DNA of 64,000 nt from Pseudomonas moorei (GTDB lineage Bacteria; Pseudomonadota; Gammaproteobacteria; Pseudomonadales; Pseudomonadaceae): assembly GCF_008801475.1 (NCBI RefSeq), contig NZ_VZPP01000002.1:124001-188000 (forward strand), in the 5' to 3' direction. This document shows, piece by piece, positions 19,480 to 27,568 of this stretch; positions within the stretch are counted from its first letter, which is position 1, and the number at the start of each line of letters is the position of its first letter. The notes below the pieces were generated by a model. That model was not told the DNA's origin. It did not search any database and was given only the letters and a program-made list of their open reading frames with translations. Position numbers and translations under genes: made by a program.

Positions 19480-20343
19480 TCAGGCCGGCGCCATTTCCTG
19501 CGCCACGCCCAAAAATGCCGCCGGCAACCGGGCGTTTTTCCGCTCCTTGAGGCAATACAGATACTCGGGGATCTGCGGCGCGTTCTCGATGGTCAGCACC
19601 CGCAATTGCGGATCATGAGGGACCTCCTGGCGGGCGATGATGCTGATGCCGATGTTGCGCAGCACCGCCTCACGGATCGACTCGCGACTGCCAATCTCCA
19701 GCAACGGCCCAAAGCACACGCCTGCGCCAGCCAGCAGCTCTTCAGTCAGCCGACGGGTGGTCGAGCCCGGTTCACGCATCAGCAAGGTATGCCCCGCCAG
19801 TGCACTGAGCGGCACATGATCGTGAACTGCCAGCGGGTGATTGCGATGCACCGCCAGCACCAATGGATCGCTGCCGAGCACCCGGCGGATCAACCGAGCG
19901 TCTTCCAGCAACTGCGAGGATGCCGCGACATCGACCCGATACTCCTCAAGCGCTTCGAGCACCTGTTGTGAGTTGCCGATTTCCACCGACACTTCCACCT
20001 GGGGCAAGCGCTCACGAAAGGTCTTCACCAGATCGAGGATGTAATACGGCGCCGTGGCTGCGATGCGTAATGTGCCCTGGACCTGGCCGCAGTTGCGCAG
20101 GAAAAACTCGATGTCGGCTTCCTGCTGCATCAATACCTTGACCATCGGCAACAGCTTCGCGCCTTCATCGCTGACACTGAGGCGGCGGCCGCCACGGTAG
20201 AACAGCTCCACCGAATACTGACTCTCGAGGTGGCGAATCTGCGTCGTCACCGTCGGTTGGCTCAGGCCGAGCTTTTTTGCCGCCAGGGTAATGCTGCCCA
20301 GGCGGGCCACCATGTAAAAAGCCTTAAGCTCGGCACTCAGCAC
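19480..20343 (-). CDS. LysR-family regulator of the phosphonate cluster
   Basis: A 287-residue LysR regulator. The N-terminal winged HTH covers LKAFYMVARLGSITLAAKKL and GLSQPTVTTQIRHLE; the rest is the effector-binding domain. It lies directly upstream of the AEP transport operon on the same strand, the usual position for its regulator. The likely start is GTG at 20343 (GTGCTGAGTGCC). It begins only 16 bp after the end of cadA, but this is probably simple crowding rather than functional linkage. The effector, likely AEP or a derivative, is inferred from context. Confidence 0.85.
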   Translation of the reverse strand: MLSAELKAFYMVARLGSITLAAKKLGLSQPTVTTQIRHLESQYSVELFYRGGRRLSVSDEGAKLLPMVKVLMQQEADIEFFLRNCGQVQGTLRIAATAPYYILDLVKTFRERLPQVEVSVEIGNSQQVLEALEEYRVDVAASSQLLEDARLIRRVLGSDPLVLAVHRNHPLAVHDHVPLSALAGHTLLMREPGSTTRRLTEELLAGAGVCFGPLLEIGSRESIREAVLRNIGISIIARQEVPHDPQLRVLTIENAPQIPEYLYCLKERKNARLPAAFLGVAQEMAPA

Positions 20344-20359
20344 ACCCGTCCCTCTTCTT

Positions 20360-22657
20360 CTACTTGCGCAACAGGCGCAAACCGTTGAACACCACCAACA
20401 GGCTCACGCCCATGTCGGCGAACACCGCCATCCACATGGTAGCGAGCCCGGCGAAGGTTACCCCAAGAAAGACCGCTTTGATGACCAATGCCAACGCGAT
20501 GTTCTGTTTGAGGATGCTCGAGGTTTGCCGCGACAGTCGAATGAATGCCGGGATTTTGCGCAGATCGTCGTCCATCAGGGCAACATCGGCGGTCTCGATG
20601 GCGGTATCGGTGCCCGCGGCGGCCATGGCGAAACCGATTTCCGCCCTGGCCAGTGCCGGCGCATCATTGATGCCGTCGCCGACCATTGCCACACGATGGC
20701 CCTGTGCATAAAGCGCTTCGATGGCTTGCAGTTTGTCGGTCGGCAGCAGGTCGCCCCGGGCCTGATCGATACCGACCTGCGCCGCGATCGCCTGCGCGGT
20801 GTGGACGTTATCGCCGGTCAGCATCAGGGTTTTGATACCCAGATCGTGCAGTTGTCGGATCGCTTCACGGCTGGAGTCCTTTACCGTGTCGGCCACGGCA
20901 AACAGCGCCAATGGGCCGGTCTGATCGAGTAACAGCACCACGGATTTACCCTGTTTTTCCAGCGCGAACAGCTTCTCTTCCAATTCAGGCGAGCAAAGAT
21001 TCAGCTCTTCCACCAGGCGGTGGTTGCCCAGGTAATAGACCTGTCCGCCCACCTCCCCGCGCACCCCGCGCCCGGCCAGGGCCTCGAAGTTATCCACAGT
21101 CAGCGGCGCAAGCTGTTTATCCACAGCTGCATTGGCAATGGCCAGGGACACCGGGTGATCCGAGCGACCGGCCAGCGCCGCGGCAAGGGCCGGGGCCAAC
21201 GTTGCAGCAACCGGATCGAGCGCCAGGTAATCGGTCTGTACCGGTTTGCCATGGGTGATGGTGCCGGTCTTGTCCAGCGCCAGGTAATCCAGCTTGTGAC
21301 CACCTTCCAGATAAACGCCACCCTTCACCAGAATGCCTTTGCGCGCCGCCGCAGCGAGGCCGCTGACGATGGTCACAGGTGTGGAAATCACCAGCGCGCA
21401 GGGGCAGGCCACCACCAGCAAAACCAGCGCGCGATAGATCCAGTCGAACCACAGCGCGCCCATGAACAACGGCGGGATGACCGCCACCGCCAAGGCCAGG
21501 ATGAACACGGCCGGGGTGTAGATTTTCGAAAACCGGTCAACGAATCGTTGGGTCGGTGCCCGCGCGCCCTGGGCCTGTTCGACGGCGTGGATGATCCGTG
21601 CCAGGGTCGAGTGGTTCGCTGCGGCCGTCACGGCGTATTCCAGCGAACCGGCCTGGTTGATGGTGCCGGCGAACACTTTATCGCCGACGGTTTTCTCCAC
21701 CGGCAAGCTTTCGCCGGTGATCGGTGCCTGATCGATGGTCGAAGTGCCGGACAGCACCTCGCCATCCAGGCCGATGCGCTCGCCGGGGCGTACGCGCACC
21801 CGGGTACCGAGCTCGATGGTTTTGACGTCCTGTTCAACCCACACACCGTCGGCCTGCTGCACCGTGGCCCGCTCCGGGGCCATCTGCATCAAGCCGCCGA
21901 TGGCGTTGCGCGCACGGTCAAGGGATTTGGCTTCGATCAACTCGGCCACGGTGAACAGGAACATCACCATGGCCGCTTCCGGCCACTGCCCGATCAGGAT
22001 CGCACCGGTCACTGCAATGCTCATCAGTGCGTTGATGTTCAGGTTTAGATTCTTCAGGGCGATCCAGCCCTTTTTATAGGTACCCAAACCGCCACTGAGG
22101 ATCGACACCAACGCAATGATCGCCACCACCCCATTCGGCGCGGCACTGGTGAAATGAATGACTTCGGCCAGCAATGCACCGACGCCAGACAGCGCCAAGG
22201 GCCACCAGGGCTTTTTCTCGACGGCCGGAGCTGGCGCTTCAACGCCCTGCTCCAGCGGCTCGGCCTGCATGCCAAGGGACTTGATGGCTTCGATGATCGG
22301 TGCGGTGCCTGGCAGGTCGTGGGTCACGCCCAGCACCCGGTTGATCAGGTTGAATTCCAGCTGCTGCACACCCGCCAGCTTGCCGAGTTTGTTCTGGATC
22401 AGTGTTTGCTCGGTCGGGCAGTCCATCGCTTCGATGCGGAAGCTGCTCAGCCGCGCGCCAGCGGTTGGCGTTTCGCTCAATTTGACCAGCGACGGCGCCG
22501 CCACTTTGGCGGAACAGCAGGAATCGCCGTGACCGCCATGTTCATGCTTCTGCACAGGCTGCAGCTTGTGGCTGTGATCGTGATCGTGATCGTGATCGTG
22601 ATCGTGATCGTGATCGTGCTCAGCCTCGGGTTTGTGGGTGTGAAGGGAATCGCTCAT
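20360..22657 (-). CDS. cadA: Cd/Zn/Pb-exporting P1B-type ATPase
   Basis: A 765-residue heavy-metal ATPase. The N-terminus is an unusually long alternating Asp-His tract (residues about 14-28) followed by CC near residue 45, then one HMA domain with a metal site in EAMDCPTEQT. The catalytic core shows TGESLPVEK, the metal-gate CPC in VVACPCALVIST, the phosphorylation site DKTGT, and GDGINDAPALA. The CPC plus the HMA pattern places it in the Cd/Zn/Pb group (P1B-2). The start at 22657 gives the His-rich tail; it is divergent from cadR across an 85-bp control region. Confidence 0.93.
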   Translation of the reverse strand: MSDSLHTHKPEAEHDHDHDHDHDHDHDHSHKLQPVQKHEHGGHGDSCCSAKVAAPSLVKLSETPTAGARLSSFRIEAMDCPTEQTLIQNKLGKLAGVQQLEFNLINRVLGVTHDLPGTAPIIEAIKSLGMQAEPLEQGVEAPAPAVEKKPWWPLALSGVGALLAEVIHFTSAAPNGVVAIIALVSILSGGLGTYKKGWIALKNLNLNINALMSIAVTGAILIGQWPEAAMVMFLFTVAELIEAKSLDRARNAIGGLMQMAPERATVQQADGVWVEQDVKTIELGTRVRVRPGERIGLDGEVLSGTSTIDQAPITGESLPVEKTVGDKVFAGTINQAGSLEYAVTAAANHSTLARIIHAVEQAQGARAPTQRFVDRFSKIYTPAVFILALAVAVIPPLFMGALWFDWIYRALVLLVVACPCALVISTPVTIVSGLAAAARKGILVKGGVYLEGGHKLDYLALDKTGTITHGKPVQTDYLALDPVAATLAPALAAALAGRSDHPVSLAIANAAVDKQLAPLTVDNFEALAGRGVRGEVGGQVYYLGNHRLVEELNLCSPELEEKLFALEKQGKSVVLLLDQTGPLALFAVADTVKDSSREAIRQLHDLGIKTLMLTGDNVHTAQAIAAQVGIDQARGDLLPTDKLQAIEALYAQGHRVAMVGDGINDAPALARAEIGFAMAAAGTDTAIETADVALMDDDLRKIPAFIRLSRQTSSILKQNIALALVIKAVFLGVTFAGLATMWMAVFADMGVSLLVVFNGLRLLRK
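22574..22615. repeat. Hexanucleotide tandem repeat inside cadA
   Basis: Seven perfect copies of GTGATC (plus strand) in the 5' end of cadA, each encoding one Asp-His pair of the metal-binding tail. In-frame unit changes would alter tail length without frameshift. Confidence 0.95.
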
Positions 22658-22694
22658 TGGGTCGCGTCCATGAAGGTGCCTGTTGCCAAGTAAA

Positions 22695-22717
22695 GACCCT
22701 GTAGCCACTATAGGGTC
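22695..22717. promoter_or_regulatory. MerR/CadR operator between cadA and cadR
   Basis: Dyad GACCCT-GTAGCCACTAT-AGGGTC. On the cadA strand TTGACC acts as a -35 and the dyad fills a long spacer, the standard arrangement by which MerR-family activators untwist DNA. This is very close to the operator described for CadR. Confidence 0.9.
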
Positions 22718-22742
22718 AAGCACCCATTTGGAGATTGCCATC

Positions 22743-23192
22743 ATGAAGATCGGAGAACTGGCCAAGCTCACCGACTGCGCCGTGGAAACCATCCGCTACT
22801 ACGAGCGCGAAAACCTGCTGCCGGAACCCGCCCGCAGCGATGGCAACTACCGCGTCTACACCCAGGCCCACGCCGAGCGCCTGACCTTCATCCGCAACTG
22901 CCGCACCCTCGACATGACCCTCGAAGAAATCCGCAGCCTGCTGACGTTGCGCGACAGTCCGCAGGATCAGTGCGAAAGCGTGAATGCGTTGATCGACGAA
23001 CACATCCACCACGTCAAGGCGCGGATCGATGGGCTGCTCGCGCTACAGGCACAACTGCTCGACCTGCGCCAACGCTGCAGCGAAGGGCCGGACATCGATC
23101 AATGCGGGATTTTGCAGCGGCTGGAAGTGAGTGGCGGGGTGGTGGCGACGGAGGTTGAGCATTCACATGTGGGCCGTAGTCACGGCCACTGA
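22743..23192 (+). CDS. cadR: MerR-family regulator CadR
   Basis: A 149-residue MerR-family activator for cadmium/zinc. The HTH is MKIGELAKLTDCAVETIRYYERENLLPEP. Metal-binding cysteines are seen in QDQCESVN (the conserved ~Cys77) and in RCSEGPDIDQCGIL (the C-terminal pair), and a His-rich end HSHVGRSHGH is typical of CadR. Start at 22743 gives the standard N-terminus; the shared operator lies immediately upstream and controls the divergent cadA. Confidence 0.93.
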   Translation: MKIGELAKLTDCAVETIRYYERENLLPEPARSDGNYRVYTQAHAERLTFIRNCRTLDMTLEEIRSLLTLRDSPQDQCESVNALIDEHIHHVKARIDGLLALQAQLLDLRQRCSEGPDIDQCGILQRLEVSGGVVATEVEHSHVGRSHGH

Positions 23193-23207
23193 AAACACCA
23201 CTTACCC

Positions 23208-23306
23208 TTGTAGGAGCGAGCCTGCTCGCGATGGACTCAATGACGACGCATTCTTTCAGACAATTCGCGTCATCGTTCACGTCCATCGCGAGCAGGCTCG
23301 CTACAG
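23208..23306. repeat. REPIN between cadR and thyA
   Basis: Inverted REP pair; the right arm has lost CTC (GCTCGCTACAG instead of GCTCGCTCCTACAG). It is the last REP before the island; the next one on the right is at 57422. Confidence 0.9.
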
Positions 23307-23322
23307 GGGGCAGCGTTAGGCT

Positions 23323-23640
23323 TCAGACCGCCATTGGCGCCGTCATCGGCGGATGGTGCTCGTAGCCTTCCAGCGAGAAATCGCTCGGTTCGACCAGCTC
23401 CAGCCACTCCGGCTGGTACACACCCGTCCTGGCAAACTCCGGCACACGATCACTGATCACCAGTTTCGGCATCGGGAACGGCTCGCGCTTGAGCTGCTCA
23501 TTGAGCATGTCCAGGTGGTTTTCGTAGACGTGGGCGTCACCGATGAAATAGGTGAACCAACGCGGCGTGTAGCCGGTCAGGCGACCGATCAGGCTCAGCA
23601 GCGCGGCACCTTCGGTGAGGTTGAACGGCGTGCCCAGGCC
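23323..23640 (-). pseudogene. thyA: Host thyA, 3' fragment (C-terminal part)
   Basis: The last ~105 codons of the chromosomal thymidylate synthase, from [15 protein letters not shown] to the C-terminal APMAV. Upstream of codon GGC the sequence turns into island DNA (a few extra island codons and no host start). It contains the family C-terminus and the folate/dUMP-contacting DAHVYENH motif. The matching 5' part is at 54137-54795, with the 5-bp AGGCC shared by both sides. Joining them (659 + 313 bp) gives an uninterrupted frame of 972 bp, i.e. 323 residues plus stop. As it stands the fragment cannot make an enzyme. Confidence 0.95.
23636..23640. repeat. Left copy of the 5-bp island direct repeat
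   Basis: AGGCC at the left island border; the same pentamer is at 54137-54141. One copy belongs to the intact thyA target (…CTGGGCCTGGGC… on the coding strand), so it is the expected crossover overlap. Confidence 0.85.
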
Positions 23641-23780
23641 ATTTGTCCCCCCTACCTCCTGCACATTACGTCTAAATATGGGATTTCCCGAGCATTTTAC
23701 TATGTGTGCATTATAAACATTTGCACATTTAGGAAGCAAGCGATCGGGCGTAATAAATCAATATTTTTCCGGTTATTCAT
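23641..23780. other. Left island end with inverted box, arm motifs and AT-rich element
   Basis: CCCCCCTAC at 23647-23655, then CTGCACATTA at 23659-23668 and TTGCACATTT at 23721-23730; ATGTGTGCAT near 23703 is a further inverted near-copy. An AT-rich stretch follows to about 23780. The first box and first TGCACATTA repeat in inverted orientation at the right end, so these are the likely recombinase-binding sites. Confidence 0.8.
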
Positions 23781-24214
23781 CTGGGCCGAAGGAAAGCGAT
23801 TGCCTGCTAGACGTCCTGTATTAACGCCCTTAAAAAAGCGCTGGCCAACATGAAGGCATATTGCCATATTTTCACCTAAAACCTAACGCTGATGACCAAT
23901 TGTGGGGGGGGGTGAGACGACGGGCCTGACCTGTAGGAAGGAATTGCGAGTCGCAAAAGGTCACGATCCCCATCAAAGATTAGCGACCGAGTTCGTTAAG
24001 GTTTGGGTATCAGCTTCTTTAAGTGCTTCGAAATCTTGAGAGCGATGGTGTTCGCTTAAAAATAAGCTGAAACCTCCATCCTTAAAGCTGGAGTTCAAAA
24101 AGCGAATTGGCCGCACGCTTGAAGATCGGAGCAATGGAGACCAGCTCGAAATATTTGAACAATTTTATCTTGGTAGCACATCGGGCTTATTGCTTTGCAA
24201 CCAAACCAATCAGC
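23781..24214. other. Island left margin without a recognisable gene
   Basis: No convincing gene. A G-run (GGGGGGGGG) occurs near 23905. A 61-codon open stretch at 24040-24225 on the plus strand has no usable start codon, is preceded directly by a stop, and runs into the convergent regulator gene, so it is at most a gene remnant. Confidence 0.5.
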
Positions 24215-24718
24215 TTATTCGTTGAGCTCGGCTACGACGCCACCTGCATCCGAGTGCCAAATCTTGTTCACCGTTGAAGCCGCCATGCCAAGCTCTGTGC
24301 ACGTTTGTTTCTGAGTAAAACCTTTTGCTTTGCATGCAAGCACCGCCTGGATCTTTTCAGCAGGCACGGGCCGCTTGCCCGCTTTACCCGTCCGCAAATC
24401 ACCATCTTGAAATTCACTTGGCAGGCTGGCCATTACACCGAGCTTTTCCAGCTTCTGGATTTCATTGCTCAGGAATGAAAGGAAGTCAGCAGTGGACTGT
24501 TGCCTCTCGTAGCTAGATGCCATAGCGAGTAGAGCTAAAACATCGACGTCAAGACGCTTGGCAATCCCTTCAAGAGTGTCCAGGGTTACGCTGGACTTTG
24601 CGTGCTCAAGGTTGTGTAGGTGCCTCGCTTCTACTGCGGTAGCAAGCTGCTCTTGGGACAAGCCGCGTGCTTTCCTGGTCAATCGTAGGATCGCGGCTAG
24701 CGCTAATCGCAGTGGCAT
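24215..24718 (-). CDS. Two-HTH regulator (Xre-type plus C-terminal resolvase-like HTH)
   Basis: A 167-residue protein. Residues about 8-65 are an Xre/Cro HTH (LTRKARGLSQEQLATAVEAR, then HLHNLEHAKSSVTLDTLEGI). Residues about 118-155 are a second HTH resembling that of DNA invertases/resolvases (KIQAVLACKAKGFTQKQTC, ELGMAASTVNKIW), preceded by a basic linker GKAGKRPVPAEK. No recombinase catalytic domain is present. The start at 24718 is preceded by GTGGGAAG; a longer reading would overlap the divergent gene. It sits at the left end of the cargo and may regulate the divergent small-gene cluster. Confidence 0.75.
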   Translation of the reverse strand: MPLRLALAAILRLTRKARGLSQEQLATAVEARHLHNLEHAKSSVTLDTLEGIAKRLDVDVLALLAMASSYERQQSTADFLSFLSNEIQKLEKLGVMASLPSEFQDGDLRTGKAGKRPVPAEKIQAVLACKAKGFTQKQTCTELGMAASTVNKIWHSDAGGVVAELNE

Positions 24719-24875
24719 GAGTACTTCCCACAAAGGAAAGGATAAGGCCACATTGATAAATTCCCATCTATGCAATATAGTTCTTCTTTGGGAATCGCCG
24801 GTATCATCCGCGCTCCGATCAGGGAGCGAGCCACCCCCCGCAAACATATCACATGTATTGACAGAGGCTTTTTGA

Positions 24876-25283
24876 TTGGAACTAGAAGATACCCAAGCAG
24901 CCGGTGAGCTCCTCTCCAGCAATGGAGAGCCTCGGTCTGGTTCTACGGAAAGCCAAGAGAGCTTGATTCAGCTGGTACAGAGCCGCTTTCCAAACAAAGG
25001 CTTTTGCATCGTCCAGCAGTGGACGATCGTGCGCGCAATAGCGAGCGATACGGATCTCACCAAAATCCACCTTCATGGCCACCTGCCGCTCTTTGTTTTC
25101 GCCGAAAAAGTGATCCTAGACAGCCGAGGCCGCTTCGATTACGGAAATTGGGTGCGCAGCACCATGGCCATTTCATTCCAAGATGGCTTTCTCTTTGAAA
25201 CCAAAAACACGGTGTACGTTTTGGCGGGAGACGGCGACGAAAAGTCAGCCAGTCTCGCCTCGATATTGTCTCTTTATCAATAA
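24876..25283 (+). CDS. Small hypothetical protein, probably DUF6957-like
   Basis: A 135-residue soluble protein with the stretch FVFAEKVILDSRGRFDYG, then NWVRSTMAISFQDG and FETKNTVYVLAGDG near the C-terminus, a pattern I associate with the DUF6957 family of Pseudomonas mobile DNA; I am not certain of the family number. The start is TTG at 24876 with AGAGG about 9 bp upstream; there is no ATG that would give a similar length. First of a same-strand cluster of six small genes. Its C-terminal pattern resembles the paralogues at 26238 and 26758. Function unknown. Confidence 0.6.
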   Translation: MELEDTQAAGELLSSNGEPRSGSTESQESLIQLVQSRFPNKGFCIVQQWTIVRAIASDTDLTKIHLHGHLPLFVFAEKVILDSRGRFDYGNWVRSTMAISFQDGFLFETKNTVYVLAGDGDEKSASLASILSLYQ

Positions 25284-25325
25284 TGTCAGCTGCAACTGCG
25301 GTCTGTAGATCCACGGGAGTGTGAA

Positions 25326-25748
25326 ATGTTTAGAAGTCATGAAACCGTTGCCGAGGGCACTCCTAATTTCTTCGGGGATGGGTATTCGAACTGGCGGATG
25401 TTTGAGCGCCACTTGGCTCATGCTTGGTATCACGTTGTCCTTGAAGAGCGATTGGAGGGCAGGGTATGGACACGCACCATGATGATTAGTGACGTCGATA
25501 TGCTCGAAGAAATACTTTCCCAACAAACCAGCGATTTTGTCGTTACGGAAATTCAGGTCGTCACGCCTGGGTGGATGAACAAAGCCGGCAAATGGATTAT
25601 GGAGGGGCTTTCGGGATTGCTGGTGGGATATGACTCCACGGGGCGTCGGGTTTGTCTTCACAACATAGATGACGAAAAGGCTTATACCGATGCGCCTGGA
25701 CAACTAATTGATGCCCATTCCCTAAAAGGAATGCGAGTGATTTTTTGA
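25326..25748 (+). CDS. Hypothetical protein, paralogue of the next gene
   Basis: A 140-residue soluble protein beginning MFRSHETVAEG. It shares with the product at 25815 the N-terminus MFR(S/T) and a central block: SDFVVTEIQVVTPGWMNKAG here against SDFILVNQVSLFSPPWMNHQ there, followed by a conserved MEGL/MEPL. No membrane helix, signal or catalytic motif is recognisable. ATG with GGGAGTG upstream. Two tandem diverged copies indicate local duplication within the cargo. Confidence 0.65.
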   Translation: MFRSHETVAEGTPNFFGDGYSNWRMFERHLAHAWYHVVLEERLEGRVWTRTMMISDVDMLEEILSQQTSDFVVTEIQVVTPGWMNKAGKWIMEGLSGLLVGYDSTGRRVCLHNIDDEKAYTDAPGQLIDAHSLKGMRVIF

Positions 25749-25814
25749 TCTAATCTCCTAACGTGCATCTGCAGCGATGAAATGATCGCGTAGCGCCCAT
25801 TGCTGGAGACTCAT

Positions 25815-26186
25815 TTGTTTAGAACGACTCGGAGAGACCTACAGGGCGGGCCTGATGAGGAACTGCTTCTTTGGAAAACCATCGACCTTTCCTTCAGTAC
25901 GTACTCCTTTTTTGTAGAGGGTGTAGGTTCGATTAATGGAAAAATTGGGCCATGTAGGAAGCTTGTGAGTGACGAAGAGACTCTTCTAGAATTATGGCAA
26001 GGCGAGTCGGATTTTATTTTGGTTAACCAGGTGTCATTGTTTTCCCCACCTTGGATGAACCATCAAGGTCAGTACCTAATGGAGCCTCTTACCAAAATCA
26101 TATTGCGAAATACTAAAAGAGACCCGCCCCTCTACGAATTCACGACAGAGACCGGGAAGATTTACACCAGCGCCCAAACGTCGTAA
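25815..26186 (+). CDS. Hypothetical protein, paralogue of the preceding gene
   Basis: A 123-residue protein starting at TTG 25815 (MFRTTRRDLQGG). This start was chosen because GGAG lies 6 bp upstream and because it aligns with the ATG of its tandem paralogue (MFRSHETVAEG); a TTG at 25800 would add five unsupported residues. It contains the shared SDFILVNQ and PPWMNHQGQYLMEPL block. Function unknown. Confidence 0.62.
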   Translation: MFRTTRRDLQGGPDEELLLWKTIDLSFSTYSFFVEGVGSINGKIGPCRKLVSDEETLLELWQGESDFILVNQVSLFSPPWMNHQGQYLMEPLTKIILRNTKRDPPLYEFTTETGKIYTSAQTS

Positions 26187-26237
26187 CGAGGGGCTGGGTG
26201 GAAATCGAAGAAGAAGGAAATGCATTAGGAGGACATT

Positions 26238-26594
26238 TTGTCTGAAGTTATTAACGTGGAGTTCCACAGTAAGTGGCTGACCGACTTTGAGTTGATTCGT
26301 CTGGTGCGAGCAACAAATCAAAAGTACACCATTGCCATCACGGCATTTATCAGCGGTGCGATGGTCATAGATGACACATGCTTGGGTGTGGTCTTTGGCC
26401 ATCTAGATAAGGATGACTTTGGCCGTCACGCTGATTGCTCAATCATCCAAACAGGAAAAATTCTATCGGCTCGAAAGGAAGGCCGGTTCTGGGTGCTATC
26501 AACGCATGAAGGACATTACGTTGTAGGTACCTTCAAGCGAGGCGGCGGAAGAGCTAGCCTGCTCCAGTTCCTCAAGTCCGGCGAACGCCTCTGA
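26238..26594 (+). CDS. Hypothetical protein, paralogue of the 26758 gene
   Basis: A 118-residue protein. The start is TTG at 26238, 5 bp after a perfect AGGAGGA at 26227-26233; no other start fits. Its core FELIRLVRATNQ, then IIQTGKILSARKEGRFWVLS and VVGTFKRGGG matches the product at 26758, and more weakly the C-terminus of the product at 24876. No known domain recognised. Confidence 0.65.
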   Translation: MSEVINVEFHSKWLTDFELIRLVRATNQKYTIAITAFISGAMVIDDTCLGVVFGHLDKDDFGRHADCSIIQTGKILSARKEGRFWVLSTHEGHYVVGTFKRGGGRASLLQFLKSGERL

Positions 26595-26757
26595 CGATGC
26601 CTAGATCTCAAAGGAAAAGGGCTGATCGCAGGGACTATCGCGTCTTCCCTTTAGCACCAAGAGTTAGGTTTGTGGGTATCAGCTCAACAGCCACCAGAGC
26701 TGGCTCGGGCGAGGCACCTCAGCCACGTCAGATCATTAAAGTGGATGGAGATCTAAC

Positions 26758-27126
26758 ATGCTCGACACGAGCGACTCAGGCCGTCATGAGCGCCACCTGA
26801 CTGACTTTCAACTCAAAAGGATCATTTGCGCCCAACAGTGGCCTTACGATTCACCGATCACTGGGTATCTTAGCGATGCGCTGTTCGTGGGCAATACGTG
26901 CATCGCCATAGTCTTTGATCACTCACGGAAAGGGCCTCGTGAGCAATTCAAGGATGGGAACATGATTCGAACCTCCCACATTTTATCTGTGCATAAAGAA
27001 GGTCGCTTCTGGGTTCTGACGACGCTGAACAGCTTGTACGTTATTGCTAGCTTCAAGCGGCAAATGGGCAGGTCGACGTTCAAGAAATTGGATGCCTTTG
27101 AACGCTTGAAGACTTGTGTCGGGTAG
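26758..27126 (+). CDS. Hypothetical protein, paralogue of the 26238 gene
   Basis: A 122-residue protein with ATG at 26758 and GGAG 7 bp upstream. It shares LTDFQLKRIICAQ, MIRTSHILSVHKEGRFWVLT and ASFKRQMGR with the gene at 26238. The pair probably arose by tandem duplication. The 160-bp gap between the two genes holds no gene I can support. Confidence 0.65.
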   Translation: MLDTSDSGRHERHLTDFQLKRIICAQQWPYDSPITGYLSDALFVGNTCIAIVFDHSRKGPREQFKDGNMIRTSHILSVHKEGRFWVLTTLNSLYVIASFKRQMGRSTFKKLDAFERLKTCVG

Positions 27127-27175
27127 GCGATGGGGAGACGGTGTTGTTTGATCTCAACTAAAAGGGCCTTGCAGC

Positions 27176-27364
27176 ATGGCAAATGAGGAACGGTGGACTG
27201 CTATTCGGGCAGCGATCCATTTCGATGAGTTGCTCGAGCACGTTATCACCACCCGAGAGCCAGTTTTCATCGACGGTGAGAGTAAGAGCGCGGTGCTGAT
27301 ATCAATCGAGGAATGGATTTCCGCCCAAGAAAAACGCAGGTATCCCTCTTCATCTACCCTCTGA
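27176..27364 (+). CDS. Orphan Phd/YefM-like antitoxin
   Basis: A 62-residue protein. The pattern AAIHFDELLEHVITTREPVF followed by IDGESKSAVLISIEEWIS is that of the Phd/YefM antitoxin DNA-binding domain (A..nFdelld.v....pv.I...g..avliS.eew). The C-terminal toxin-neutralising tail is short, and no RelE/Doc-type toxin gene follows, so it is an orphan or a remnant, or acts as a repressor of the small-gene cluster. ATG at 27176. Confidence 0.62.
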   Translation: MANEERWTAIRAAIHFDELLEHVITTREPVFIDGESKSAVLISIEEWISAQEKRRYPSSSTL

Positions 27365-27568
27365 AAAAGTCTCGTATTGGGACTTGACATGTACCCGTTG
27401 AGTATCGCTCCGATTGATGATCCGGAGCGCATTTTTAATGCATATCCTCAGGCTGATATGCATCTGCCATTTGCCTTTTTCGCAGGGTCGAGCGTCGCCA
27501 AACCTCATGAGCGTGCGCGTTTCTCTACCTGTTGCCCCGTTGAACTTGCCACGCACGGCATTCAAGCT

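Noticed and set aside
22571..22620. CRISPR-like or origin-like repeat
   Set aside because: The hexamer repeat is inside the cadA coding frame and encodes Asp-His pairs; no spacers or DnaA boxes are present.
23323..23739. Functional short thymidylate synthase starting in island DNA
   Set aside because: It lacks the active-site Cys region and the N-terminal two thirds; it is only the C-terminal piece of the split host gene.
24040..24225. Possible 61-codon gene on the plus strand
   Set aside because: It has no start codon, is preceded by a stop, and overlaps the end of the convergent regulator gene; I regard it as a remnant at best.
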